This document shows, piece by piece, positions 51,192 to 59,623 of a DNA stretch of 64,000 nt; the stretch's first letter is position 1, and every line of letters starts with the position of its first letter. Below the pieces are notes generated by a model. That model worked only from the letters and a program-made list of their open reading frames with translations, was not told the origin of the DNA and made no database searches. Position numbers and translations under genes: made by a program. Location: the NCBI RefSeq assembly GCF_018332455.1, contig NZ_BOPZ01000013.1, positions 1-64,000 on the forward strand, written 5' to 3'. This DNA is from Clostridium polyendosporum. Its GTDB lineage: Bacteria; Bacillota; Clostridia; Clostridiales; Clostridiaceae.

Positions 51192-52649
51192 TTAACTAGC
51201 CATTTCTCCTTGGCTTTCTGAATTTACTATATCATTTTTAGCGGCTCTTTTAGCTAAAACAGTTGTTACAGCAAATGCGATGATAAAGGCAATTATCATT
51301 CCAACTGCGAATGGAACAATTGATCCTGGTTTAATAGAAATAATACCTGCTATACCTGCAGAGCCCATTCCAACTGCCTTTACCTTATAAAATGTTACAA
51401 AAGCGCATGCTATCCCTGATCCTATAATTCCTCCTATAAATGGATATCTTAATTTTAAATTAACACCGAACATAGCTGGTTCTGTAATACCTAATAGTGC
51501 TGAAATACCTGATGCTGATGCAATACTTTTAATTTTCTTATCTTTAGTAATAAAGAAAACTGCAAGTGTTGCTGCACCTTGTGCTATATTGGACATTGCC
51601 GCCATTGGCAATAGGAATGAACCACCTGTTTTTCCAATGTTAGCTAATAATTGTGTTTCTACTGCAATAAAGCTATGATGCATCCCAGTAATAACAATTG
51701 GTGCATAAACAAATCCCAAAATTCCCCCACCAATAAAGCCTGTTGTATTATATAACCATACTAATCCATCTGTTAATAAGTTACCTGCAGAACGTGTAAT
51801 TGGTCCTACTAATGTAAATGTTAGTATTCCTGTAATAAAAATAGTTAATAACGGTGTAAGAAGATTATCTAATGCTGATGGAATTACTTTTCTTAAATAT
51901 GTTTCTATTTTTGATAAAATATAAGATGCTGCAAGAACAGGTAACACTGTACCTTGATAGCCTACTTTTTCAATCTGAAAGCCGAATATGTTCCATACTG
52001 GAATTTTACCATTCACTAATGCTCCACCATAGCCCCAGCCATTTAACAAATCTGGGTGAACCATTAACATACCAAGTGCTGCCCCAAGATAAGGATTTCC
52101 ACCAAAACGCTTTGCTGAAGAGAAACCAATTAACACTGGTAGGAACACAAAGGATGCATTAGCAAATGTATTAATAAGTGCTGCTAAATCTATCATTTCT
52201 GGATAGGCATCAACTAATGAATTTCCTGTAATAAATAAGTCCTTTGCTGTTAATACGTTGTTGATTCCCATCAATAAACCACCGGCAACGATCGCAGGGA
52301 TAATAGGAACAAAAATATCTGATAACATTTTTACAAATTGTTGAAATGGATTTAGTTTTTTGCTTCCAGCATTTTTTACATCTTGCGTGGACATTTCAGA
52401 AAGGCCTGTTAACTTTGAAAACTCTTTATATACTTCATTTACAATTCCTGCTCCTAATATAATTTGATATTGTCCACCTGTTGCAAAGGTACCTTTTACT
52501 GCTGATATTTCATCTAGCTGTTTTTGATTGATTTTTCCTTCATTCTGTAAAACTAAACGTAAACGAGTTGCGCAGTGTGCCGCAGCGGTAACGTTTTCTT
52601 TGCCGCCAATGGCAAGTAGAATTTCTTTTGCAATTTCTTTGTAGTTCAT
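51192..52649 (-). CDS. treB: PTS transporter EIIBC, trehalose-type
   Basis: The 485-residue protein has an EIIB domain at residues 1-85 with the phosphorylated Cys in AAAHCATRLRL. The EIIC domain with ~10 helices has VPIIPAIVAGGLLMGINNVL, KRFGGNPYLGAALGMLMVHP, ITGMHHSFIAVE (the GxxH motif) and GITEPAMFGVNLKLRYPFIG. There is no EIIA, so the phosphate comes from a separate glucose-type IIA, as for TreB and sucrose permeases. The best family match from memory is TreB, but related disaccharides (sucrose, isomaltose-like) cannot be excluded. It lies downstream of a GH13 alpha-glucosidase with a hairpin between. Confidence 0.85.
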   Translation of the reverse strand: MNYKEIAKEILLAIGGKENVTAAAHCATRLRLVLQNEGKINQKQLDEISAVKGTFATGGQYQIILGAGIVNEVYKEFSKLTGLSEMSTQDVKNAGSKKLNPFQQFVKMLSDIFVPIIPAIVAGGLLMGINNVLTAKDLFITGNSLVDAYPEMIDLAALINTFANASFVFLPVLIGFSSAKRFGGNPYLGAALGMLMVHPDLLNGWGYGGALVNGKIPVWNIFGFQIEKVGYQGTVLPVLAASYILSKIETYLRKVIPSALDNLLTPLLTIFITGILTFTLVGPITRSAGNLLTDGLVWLYNTTGFIGGGILGFVYAPIVITGMHHSFIAVETQLLANIGKTGGSFLLPMAAMSNIAQGAATLAVFFITKDKKIKSIASASGISALLGITEPAMFGVNLKLRYPFIGGIIGSGIACAFVTFYKVKAVGMGSAGIAGIISIKPGSIVPFAVGMIIAFIIAFAVTTVLAKRAAKNDIVNSESQGEMAS

Positions 52650-52759
52650 AGTGATCCCCCTTATATTGTATATTTTAATGTTTAAAACTTATCATTTGGA
52701 AATCTTGATGTAATTTCCTAAAGAATTTTATACAAACCTAGCATATATCAGTGTAAAGT

Positions 52760-52794
52760 TTCCCGCTGTATTTTTAGTGTCAATGCAGCGGGAA
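52760..52794 (-). terminator. Hairpin between the GH13 gene and the PTS gene
   Basis: TTCCCGCTG / CAGCGGGAA with a 17-base loop. On the minus strand only ACTTT follows, so partial termination or mRNA stabilisation is more likely than full stop. Confidence 0.6.
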
Positions 52795-52803
52795 TTATTT
52801 AAA

Positions 52804-54489
52804 TTAACTTTTTAGTAAATATACTCTTGTTTCATAAGATTTTAGTTCAAAGGATTCTATACTATCAGAGCGCTCTGTTACATAATTTCCTATAATAAAT
52901 TCCTTAGAATTATATTTTATCTCTTCAGGTAAATTAAAAACTGGAGTATTCTCTGTAAAATTACAGATTACAAGAAGCTTTTGATCTCCTAAAGTTCTTG
53001 TATATGCATATATCTCCTGATGATTTTCAAGAATTAAATCGTAGGTTCCATATACCACAATCTCACTTTGCTTACGTATACTAATTAATTTTTTATAGTA
53101 GTTAAAGATAGAATTTTTATCATATAACTGAGAATTTACATTAATTTGTTTATAATTTGGATTTACTTTTATCCACGGAGTACCAGTTGTAAATCCTGCA
53201 TTTTCATTATCATCCCACTGCATAGGCGTACGAGCGTTATCTCTACTTTTTGCATAAATTGCTGTCATCATTTCTGCTGGATCTTTTCCTTTGATTTTAA
53301 CCAACTCATTATATGCATTTAAAGTCTCAATATCTCTATAGTCCTCTAATGATTTAAAGGATACATTAGTCATACCGATTTCTTCCCCTTGATAAATATA
53401 AGGTGTTCCCTGCATCATATGAAGACAAGTTGCTAACATTTTTGCTGACTTCGCCCAATATCTATTATCATCCCCAAAACGAGAAACTACTCTAGGTTGA
53501 TCATGATTATTCCAGTATAGACTGTTCCATCCACCTCTTTCTAATCCTTTTTGCCATTTAGTCATGATTTTTTTTAGTTCAATTAATTCAAACGGTATAT
53601 TACTCCATTTTCCCTCTGGACCATTACCTAAGCCCATATGCTCAAATTGAAAGACCATATTGAGCTCATTTCTAGTCTCTCCAACATATTTCATAGCTTC
53701 TTCCGTATCAACTTTTGGTGTTTCCCCTACAGTCATTATGTCATACTTTGATAATACCTCTTTATTCATTTCCTTTAAAAATTCATGAACCCTTGGTCCA
53801 TTAACAGAATATGGCGCAATATTTCCATATAGGCGTCCTTCTCTTATTTCTCCGTCAGGGAATCGTTGATCCTTAGAAATTAAGTTGATAACATCCATTC
53901 TAAATCCATCAATTCCTTTGTCTAACCACCATTTCATCATGTCATATACTTCATTTCGTACTATTTCATTTTCCCAGTTTAAATCAGGTTGCTTTTTGGA
54001 AAATAGATGAAGAAAATACATCTCTGTGTTCTCATCGTATTCCCAAGCAGAGCCACTAAAACTAGATCCCCAGTTATTCGGAGGTTGTCCATCTAATCCA
54101 TTTCTCCATATATAATAATCTCTATATTTATTATCTGTGGATTTTCTACTTTCTATAAACCATTGATGTTCATCAGAAGTATGATTTACTACTAAGTCCA
54201 TCATGATTTTTATGCCCTTATCATGAGCCTTTTGAAGTAACTGATCAAAATCCTCCATCGTACCAAACTCTGTCATAATATCTTGATAATCACTTATGTC
54301 ATATCCATTATCATCATTTGGGGATTTATAAACTGGAGAAAGCCAGATAACATCAATGCCAAGTTCCTTTAAATAGTCTAACTTCTCAATAATTCCTCCT
54401 AAATCTCCTATTCCATCTCCATTACTATCCTTAAAACTTCTTGGATAGATTTGATATACAATACTTTCTTTCCACCATGCTTTATTCAT
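52804..54489 (-). CDS. GH13 alpha-glucosidase (oligo-1,6-glucosidase / phospho-alpha-glucosidase type)
   Basis: The 561-residue cytoplasmic enzyme has conserved region I DLVVNHTSDEHQW, region II GFRMDVINLISKD with nucleophile Asp, the acid/base Glu in TVGETPKVD, and region IV YWNNHDQPRV. QPDLNWEN (region V) follows the oligo-1,6-glucosidase pattern, whereas several stretches (DVINLISKDQRFP, KSAKMLATCLHMMQGTPYIY) are as in trehalose-6-phosphate hydrolase. With a TreB-like PTS permease in the operon, a phosphorylated disaccharide substrate is likely, but I cannot decide between trehalose-6-phosphate and an isomaltose/sucrose-type phosphate. The C-terminal domain is the intact homologue of the remnant at 641-859. 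Confidence 0.9.
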   Translation of the reverse strand: MNKAWWKESIVYQIYPRSFKDSNGDGIGDLGGIIEKLDYLKELGIDVIWLSPVYKSPNDDNGYDISDYQDIMTEFGTMEDFDQLLQKAHDKGIKIMMDLVVNHTSDEHQWFIESRKSTDNKYRDYYIWRNGLDGQPPNNWGSSFSGSAWEYDENTEMYFLHLFSKKQPDLNWENEIVRNEVYDMMKWWLDKGIDGFRMDVINLISKDQRFPDGEIREGRLYGNIAPYSVNGPRVHEFLKEMNKEVLSKYDIMTVGETPKVDTEEAMKYVGETRNELNMVFQFEHMGLGNGPEGKWSNIPFELIELKKIMTKWQKGLERGGWNSLYWNNHDQPRVVSRFGDDNRYWAKSAKMLATCLHMMQGTPYIYQGEEIGMTNVSFKSLEDYRDIETLNAYNELVKIKGKDPAEMMTAIYAKSRDNARTPMQWDDNENAGFTTGTPWIKVNPNYKQINVNSQLYDKNSIFNYYKKLISIRKQSEIVVYGTYDLILENHQEIYAYTRTLGDQKLLVICNFTENTPVFNLPEEIKYNSKEFIIGNYVTERSDSIESFELKSYETRVYLLKS

Positions 54490-54517
54490 ATTAATTCCTC
54501 CATTGATTTTTTATAAT

Positions 54518-54531
54518 TGAATTCGCTTACA
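54518..54531. promoter_or_regulatory. Catabolite-responsive element (cre)-like site
   Basis: On the minus strand TGTAAGCGAATTCA matches the cre consensus TGWAANCGNTNWCA at all but one position. It lies 29 bases before the GH13 start codon, where CcpA could repress the operon. Confidence 0.55.
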
Positions 54532-54633
54532 CTTGACCTTATAATAATATTATATACACACCATCACTTGTAATCTTGCTTTATTTTCTCTAAAAATAAC
54601 ACTATTTTCACCAAAAGCTTAGGAGGAATAAAA

Positions 54634-55521
54634 TTGAAAAATAATAATTTAAAAGAAAACAGAACTCATGGTAATTCTATATTTCCACTCCATGTTTACT
54701 CTCATATAGACACTAAAGGTAATTACTCTGTATCTCATCATTGGCACAACGAAATTGAAATAGTATATGTAGAAGATGGCACCTTAATATTTGACATAGA
54801 TATGCAGTCCATTAAAGTAACTTCTGGCCAATGTATTTTTATAAATAGTGAACAACTTCATTCAGTTTATGAAATAGCCAGCAAACCTTCTATACATCAC
54901 GCCATAGTATTTGATCTTAATATATTAAATAGCTCTATTTATGACTATTATCAAAATAAATATATTGAACCAATATTAAAAGGGTCTCTTCGGTTTCCTT
55001 TATTCCTTGATTCAAATTCTACAGGGAGTAATAAAACTTTGCGTGAAATTTTAGAAATGATTGATACTTATCATAAGAAAAGTGCTGGATGCGAACTCAG
55101 TATAAAAGGTTCTCTATTAAAGATTATCGCAAACTTAGCTGAAGAAGATAAGTTTATTAAAAATGATGCTACTCTTTTAATCCCAAAAGATTACAAGGTA
55201 CAGCTAATAAAAAAGGTGCTTAATTTTATTCATAATAATTATACACAAAAAATATATATCGATGAATTAGCTGCCGAAGCTAATATGAACACTCGATATT
55301 TTTGTAGATTTTTTAAATCTGTAACTGGAAAAACTCCCGTTACCTATATTAATGAATATAGAATAGAAGAAGCAGCTAAACTGCTTAAAACAGGAGATGC
55401 AAAAGTAATGGAAGTGTGTTTTAATGTTGGTTTTGATAACTTTAGTTACTTTATAAAAAAATTTAAGGAATACAAAAATTGTACACCCTATCAATATAAA
55501 AAAATCCTCGACATTCCGTAG
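54634..55521 (+). CDS. AraC-family transcriptional regulator of the PTS/GH13 operon
   Basis: The 295-residue protein has a TTG start at 54634 seven bases after a perfect AGGAGG. The N-terminal cupin has SVSHHWHNEIEIVYVEDGTL and QCIFINSEQLHSVYE. The C-terminal double HTH has IYIDELAAEANMNTRYFCRF and AKVMEVCFNVGFDNFSYFIK. It is divergent from the GH13 gene, sharing a 140-base region with a cre-like site, so it likely activates the sugar operon. The stop codon is embedded in the terminator stem. Confidence 0.88.
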   Translation: MKNNNLKENRTHGNSIFPLHVYSHIDTKGNYSVSHHWHNEIEIVYVEDGTLIFDIDMQSIKVTSGQCIFINSEQLHSVYEIASKPSIHHAIVFDLNILNSSIYDYYQNKYIEPILKGSLRFPLFLDSNSTGSNKTLREILEMIDTYHKKSAGCELSIKGSLLKIIANLAEEDKFIKNDATLLIPKDYKVQLIKKVLNFIHNNYTQKIYIDELAAEANMNTRYFCRFFKSVTGKTPVTYINEYRIEEAAKLLKTGDAKVMEVCFNVGFDNFSYFIKKFKEYKNCTPYQYKKILDIP

Positions 55522-55531
55522 AGGATTTTTT
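55499..55531 (+). terminator. Terminator overlapping the AraC stop codon
   Basis: AAAAAATCCTC / GAGGATTTTTTT with an 11-base loop. Confidence 0.9.
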
Positions 55532-55669
55532 TATATTGATAGGGTCAACCCTCGTATCAAATTCATTTGCAAACATTTTTTAAAAAAGCCAATGATATTT
55601 TATGCCATAAAAAGCAAAATGCTCTTAATTACCTCTATTTATTTCTCCTCATATATCCTTACCTTCCGC

Positions 55670-55864
55670 TTAAAGAAGGATCTGCTTTACCCGACCCACT
55701 ACTCCACTGACAAGTCGAACTTTTATTCCATGAGGATGAGTAGAAGAATTTGTAAGAATATTTCCAACTATTCCTTCGGTTAATTTTCCAGTGCGTTGAT
55801 CTTGCTTTTGTACAATCAAAACCTTTGTGCCTGGTTTTATATTTTCACGATTGTTTCCGTTCAT
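55670..55864 (-). CDS. ywbE: YwbE family protein
   Basis: The 64-residue protein matches the YwbE (DUF2196) pattern along its length: NIKPGTKVLIVQKQDQRTGK, LTEGIVGNILTNSSTHPHGI, KVRLVSGVVGRVKQIL. It is a small beta-rich cytoplasmic protein of unknown function, usually a single gene as here. Good AAGGAG ribosome-binding site. Confidence 0.92.
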   Translation of the reverse strand: MNGNNRENIKPGTKVLIVQKQDQRTGKLTEGIVGNILTNSSTHPHGIKVRLVSGVVGRVKQILL

Positions 55865-55965
55865 AAGAATCTCCTTTTAACTTAGTTTTAATAGAATTTC
55901 ATACAGTATTTCAACACTATTATACCTTATATATTATTACAACGCACTCCACACCTGTCGAGTTG

Positions 55966-56000
55966 ACAATATTGATGTGAACTACTCCCACTTTAGAAGT
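55966..56000. repeat. Possible IS200/IS605 end remnant
   Basis: GAACTACTCCCACTTTAGAA then GTAGGAGTTTCC folds as ACTCC-ACTT / AAGT-GGAGT. This resembles the conserved right-end hairpins next to TnpB-type genes in Clostridia, but no transposase or tnpB frame is nearby. Confidence 0.3.
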
Positions 56001-56042
56001 AGGAGTTTCCTGTTTCAAAGACCTCGCAACCTATAGATAAAG

Positions 56043-57107
56043 CTATTTAACTTCAATAGCATCCTGATACCTTACATCAATAGATTCTCCTTTTTTCATA
56101 GCAATATGTCCAGATTCATAAAGTTTATTATCTATCGTTAGAATAACTTTTTGTGAATTATAGTACTTGCCAAAAGTATTCGCAATACTTTGAAGAATCA
56201 TGCTTTCATATCCACTTCCAGCATTCATTTCAGTTAAAAAGGCACTATTTAAATCAATATAAACGGTATTATCTTTGTTTAAGTATAGGCTATTAATCTT
56301 TGTATTTTGAGAAAATACTTTTCCTAAATTTTTGTTTACTGTTCCTTTATAAGCTTCCTCTAAAACTTGTCTTGTGATATCATTCGTCTTAAAGCTCAGT
56401 TCTTTAATCTGATAGTAAATCTTATTATCATTGATATTTGGGTAGAAGAAGCTAATTCTTTCTACTAGTGAAACATTTTCCTCAATTTTACTTAGAGATG
56501 ATGTTATTTCATCTTTTCCAGAGGTAAATATTGATTTTACCAAACCAACATTTTTAGCATAGTAATCAGTTACTTTATCATTTGATCCTTCAGTCACTAC
56601 TTCAATGGCTTTATATTTGCCTGATGGCGTTGTAATATCAGCTGAAATATTGGTTATTGTTCTTACCCTTGAATCCTTAAGGGTCCAAGTGGTACCCTTT
56701 TCTAATGGTTCCATTAAAAGGATTTCTTCTTCTCCGCCCTTTTCATTTAAAAGGTTTTCTCGATAATATGCTTCTTCTCTTGATAATAACCTAGTAAGCT
56801 TACCATCCTTTAATTTAATCACCCGAGCCATGACTGTACCACCATTATTGACTCTTTGTTGAACTTTATCATCTGAAGTATAATCTATATATACATCATA
56901 AGATGCATATTCATTTCCCATACCCTCGTAAACATACTTCACATTTTCCTTAATTGGATAATAATCTTCAATCTTCAACACCGGAGATGAAGGATTTTTC
57001 TGATCATCATTTCCATTAATTGTATTGTTATCACTATTTGGACTTCTACATCCGGACAAAAAAACAATTGACAAGAAGAGACTAATTAGTGCCAGCACTT
57101 TTTTCAT
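56043..57107 (-). CDS. GerMN-domain lipoprotein
   Basis: The 354-residue lipoprotein has signal peptide MKKVLALISLFLSIVF with lipobox LSGC (Cys at residue 20), a linker rich in Asn/Asp, a middle beta-rich domain (~45-205; YYPIKENVKYVYEGMGNEYA, EGSNDKVTDYYAKNVGLVKS), and a C-terminal GerMN domain (~215-354; ERISFFYPNINDNKIYY, LYLNKDNTVYIDLNSAFL, NTFGKYYNSQKVILTIDNKL). GerM lipoproteins act in spore envelope assembly and germination. It could also have a vegetative envelope role. Monocistronic. Confidence 0.85.
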   Translation of the reverse strand: MKKVLALISLFLSIVFLSGCRSPNSDNNTINGNDDQKNPSSPVLKIEDYYPIKENVKYVYEGMGNEYASYDVYIDYTSDDKVQQRVNNGGTVMARVIKLKDGKLTRLLSREEAYYRENLLNEKGGEEEILLMEPLEKGTTWTLKDSRVRTITNISADITTPSGKYKAIEVVTEGSNDKVTDYYAKNVGLVKSIFTSGKDEITSSLSKIEENVSLVERISFFYPNINDNKIYYQIKELSFKTNDITRQVLEEAYKGTVNKNLGKVFSQNTKINSLYLNKDNTVYIDLNSAFLTEMNAGSGYESMILQSIANTFGKYYNSQKVILTIDNKLYESGHIAMKKGESIDVRYQDAIEVK

Positions 57108-57249
57108 TATTTACACCACCTTTATCTTCTATACCTTATATATATATGTATATTAAAGCATTTTCATAAACATCCTTAATATTATTATAAAACTGCCCAT
57201 CTTCTCTCCATATATTGCTCTATCCCTGTTTTTTTATTTCCAGTAGAAG

Positions 57250-57288
57250 AAAAGCCACTTTCAAGATATTTACTTGAAAGTGGCTTTT
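57250..57288 (-). terminator. htpG terminator
   Basis: Perfect 16-bp arms AAAAGCCACTTTCAAG / CTTGAAAGTGGCTTTT directly after the htpG stop; the poly-T is part of the arm. Confidence 0.85.
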
Positions 57289-57290
57289 AC

Positions 57291-59171
57291 CTATATCATT
57301 AATTTACAGATGTTGCTTGTAAATTCTACCGGATCATTTATAGATAATCCTTCTATAAGCAGTGCTTGACTATACAATAAATTTGTATATAGATCAAGCT
57401 TATCTTTATCTTTTGTGTAAGCTTCTTTCAATGACCTAAACACATCATGATTTATGTTTACTTCTAAAACTTTATCTGCTTTTACATTCTGATTATTAGG
57501 CATAGAGTTTAGTATTTTCTCCATTTCAATTGTAAGTTCGCCTTCGTTTGATAGACATACAGGATGATTCTTTAACCTTTTTGATTCCCTGACATCTTTA
57601 ACTTTATCTGATAAAATATTTTTCATATATTCAAACAGTTCTTTATTATCTTTATCATCGGAGCTAGAGGATTTTTCATTTTCTTCTATTTCTATACCTA
57701 AGTCACCGCTTGATACAGATTTAAATTCCTTGTCTTTATATTTCATTATCATTCTTACAGCAAACTCATCTATATCATCGGTAAAGTATAATATTTCATA
57801 CCCTTTATCTAATACAATTTCTGTTTGTGGTAGTTTCTCAATTCTTTCATTTGATTCTCCAGCAGCATAATAAATATATTTTTGCTCTTCAGGCATTCTA
57901 GAAACATATTCATCTAAAGTGACCATTTTTTTCTCTTTTGACGAATAAAACATTAATAAGTTTTGTAGGACATCTTTGTTACTTCCGAAATCGCTATAGA
58001 TGCCATACTTTAATTGTCTTCCAAAGGATTTGTAGAACTCTTCATATTTATCTCTTTCATTCTTTAATATATTTTCTAATTCATTTTTTATTTTAGTTTT
58101 TATATTTTTAGCGATAAGTTTTAACTGTCTATCGTGTTGCAATATCTCTCTAGATATGTTAAGGGATAGATCTTCTGAATCCACTATACCTTTTACGAAT
58201 CCAAAATAGTCAGGTAATAAATCTGGACATTTATTCATTATCAAAACGCCACTTGAATACAACTCTAGGCCTTTTTCATATTCTTTTGTGTAGAAATCAT
58301 ATGGTATTTTTTCTGGAATAAATAAAATTGCATTGTAACTCACCGCACCATCAACACTAGTGTGAATATATTTTATTGGTTTGTCAAAGCCGTAGTGTTT
58401 TTCAGAATAAAAATTCTCGTAATCTTCCTTACTAAGTTCTTTTTTATTCTTTCTCCATATAGGAACCATACTATTTACAATTTGTTCCTCTGTATAGTCT
58501 TCGTATTCTTTTTCACTATCCTCTTTAAGTCTTTTTCTGGTTATATCCATTTTTATTGGGTATCTAATAAAATCAGAGTATTTCTTAATTATAGATTTTA
58601 ATTTGTATTCATCTAGATATTCATCAAAGTTTTCATCTTCTGTGTTTTCTTTTATTTTGAGTATAATATCTGTACCAATAGAGTCTTTTTCACATGGTTC
58701 AATGGTATAACCCTCTGCACCTTTAGATTCCCACTTATAAGCTTCATCACTACCAAAAGCTTTACTTATAACAGTAACAGTATCAGATACCAAAAACGCG
58801 GAATAGAAACCAACTCCAAATTGACCAATTATGTCATATCCATCTTTTAGTTCGTTTTCTTTTTTGAAATTTAAAGATCCGCTTTTTGCTATAACCCCAA
58901 GATTATCATCAAGTTCTTCTTTTGTCATTCCAATACCGGTATCAGAAATTTTTAATGCTCTATTTTCCTTGTCAGTGACTATTTTAATATAGTAATTATC
59001 TTTTTCAAAACTCAAAGATTCATCTGTTAATGCTTTGTAATAAATTTTATCAATAGCATCACTGGCATTAGAAATAAGTTCTCTTAAAAAAATTTCCCTA
59101 TGAGTATAAATTGAGTTAATCATAATATCTAGCAGCCTTTTAGACTCTGCCTTAAACTGTTTTGTTACCAA
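57291..59171 (-). CDS. htpG: Chaperone HtpG (Hsp90)
   Basis: The 626-residue protein starts with TTG (59171) after GGGAGAGA. The N-terminal GHKL ATPase has [23 protein letters not shown] and [14 protein letters not shown]. The middle domain has [40 protein letters not shown], and [13 protein letters not shown] with the catalytic Arg. The C-terminal dimerisation domain ends normally. ATP-driven chaperone for stressed proteins. A CIRCE operator lies ~250 bases upstream, with a 39-residue ORF in between. Confidence 0.95.
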   Translation of the reverse strand: MVTKQFKAESKRLLDIMINSIYTHREIFLRELISNASDAIDKIYYKALTDESLSFEKDNYYIKIVTDKENRALKISDTGIGMTKEELDDNLGVIAKSGSLNFKKENELKDGYDIIGQFGVGFYSAFLVSDTVTVISKAFGSDEAYKWESKGAEGYTIEPCEKDSIGTDIILKIKENTEDENFDEYLDEYKLKSIIKKYSDFIRYPIKMDITRKRLKEDSEKEYEDYTEEQIVNSMVPIWRKNKKELSKEDYENFYSEKHYGFDKPIKYIHTSVDGAVSYNAILFIPEKIPYDFYTKEYEKGLELYSSGVLIMNKCPDLLPDYFGFVKGIVDSEDLSLNISREILQHDRQLKLIAKNIKTKIKNELENILKNERDKYEEFYKSFGRQLKYGIYSDFGSNKDVLQNLLMFYSSKEKKMVTLDEYVSRMPEEQKYIYYAAGESNERIEKLPQTEIVLDKGYEILYFTDDIDEFAVRMIMKYKDKEFKSVSSGDLGIEIEENEKSSSSDDKDNKELFEYMKNILSDKVKDVRESKRLKNHPVCLSNEGELTIEMEKILNSMPNNQNVKADKVLEVNINHDVFRSLKEAYTKDKDKLDLYTNLLYSQALLIEGLSINDPVEFTSNICKLMI

Positions 59172-59265
59172 GTAAATCTCTCCCTTCTCAATAAAAACTA
59201 AACATAAATTTTATTAGCATAGTAATAAATTTCTAAAGATAGTTTGGATAAAAAGTTTACCGTGC

Positions 59266-59385
59266 TCAAACTTCTTTTTGGTAACCATGTATCTCTAAAA
59301 AGTCATCAAGCATGTTGTAGAGATCTTTAAAGTAAGTTGGCCTAGTAATTAAATCATTGTTGTTTAAAGGTACTAATTCAGCCAT
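59266..59385 (-). pseudogene. 39-codon ORF between CIRCE and htpG, possible Hsp20 N-terminal remnant
   Basis: It reads MAELVPLNNNDLITRPTYFK then DLYNMLDDFLEIHGYQKEV and stops. It has a good ribosome-binding site (AAAGGAGTTG) and is the first frame after the CIRCE-controlled promoter region. The start resembles the N-terminus of clostridial Hsp18/Hsp20 (a short hydrophobic-Pro start, then a NNND/R stretch and DxFF-like region), but the alpha-crystallin domain is absent. It may be a leftover or a small leader peptide gene. Confidence 0.5.
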
Positions 59386-59421
59386 GATTAACAACTCCTT
59401 TACTTTAATATTTTATAATCA

Positions 59422-59448
59422 TTAGCACTCTCATCATTAGAGTGCTAA
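59422..59448. promoter_or_regulatory. CIRCE element (HrcA operator)
   Basis: TTAGCACTC, nine-base spacer, GAGTGCTAA: a perfect match to the CIRCE consensus. It stands upstream of the 39-codon ORF and htpG on the minus strand, implying HrcA-controlled heat induction. Confidence 0.95.
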
Positions 59449-59537
59449 TCCCTAATTTTTATATATCATACTTTAAATACCATGTCAATATACTTTATCA
59501 GTTTTAATCTTTCATATGCTAAATTTCATTTAACAAG

Positions 59538-59560
59538 CTGCCATTCACAAAGTGAAATCT
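59538..59560 (-). repeat. Possible degenerate piece of the 57-nt repeat
   Basis: GCTGCCATTCACAAAGTGAA followed by ATCTAG resembles the hairpin half of copies A-C (TGTCATTTCAC..GTGAAATCTGAC). Only ~23 bases match, so it may be chance. Confidence 0.3.
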
Positions 59561-59623
59561 AGTAAAAGTAAATAAGTTTAATGTCTATTCACTTTTATTA
59601 TGCTGGAATAAATTAAATAGGTA

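Noticed and set aside
55966-56000. IS605/TnpB insertion
   Set aside because: Only a hairpin resembling an element end; no tnpB or tnpA frame, so reported at low confidence as a repeat only.
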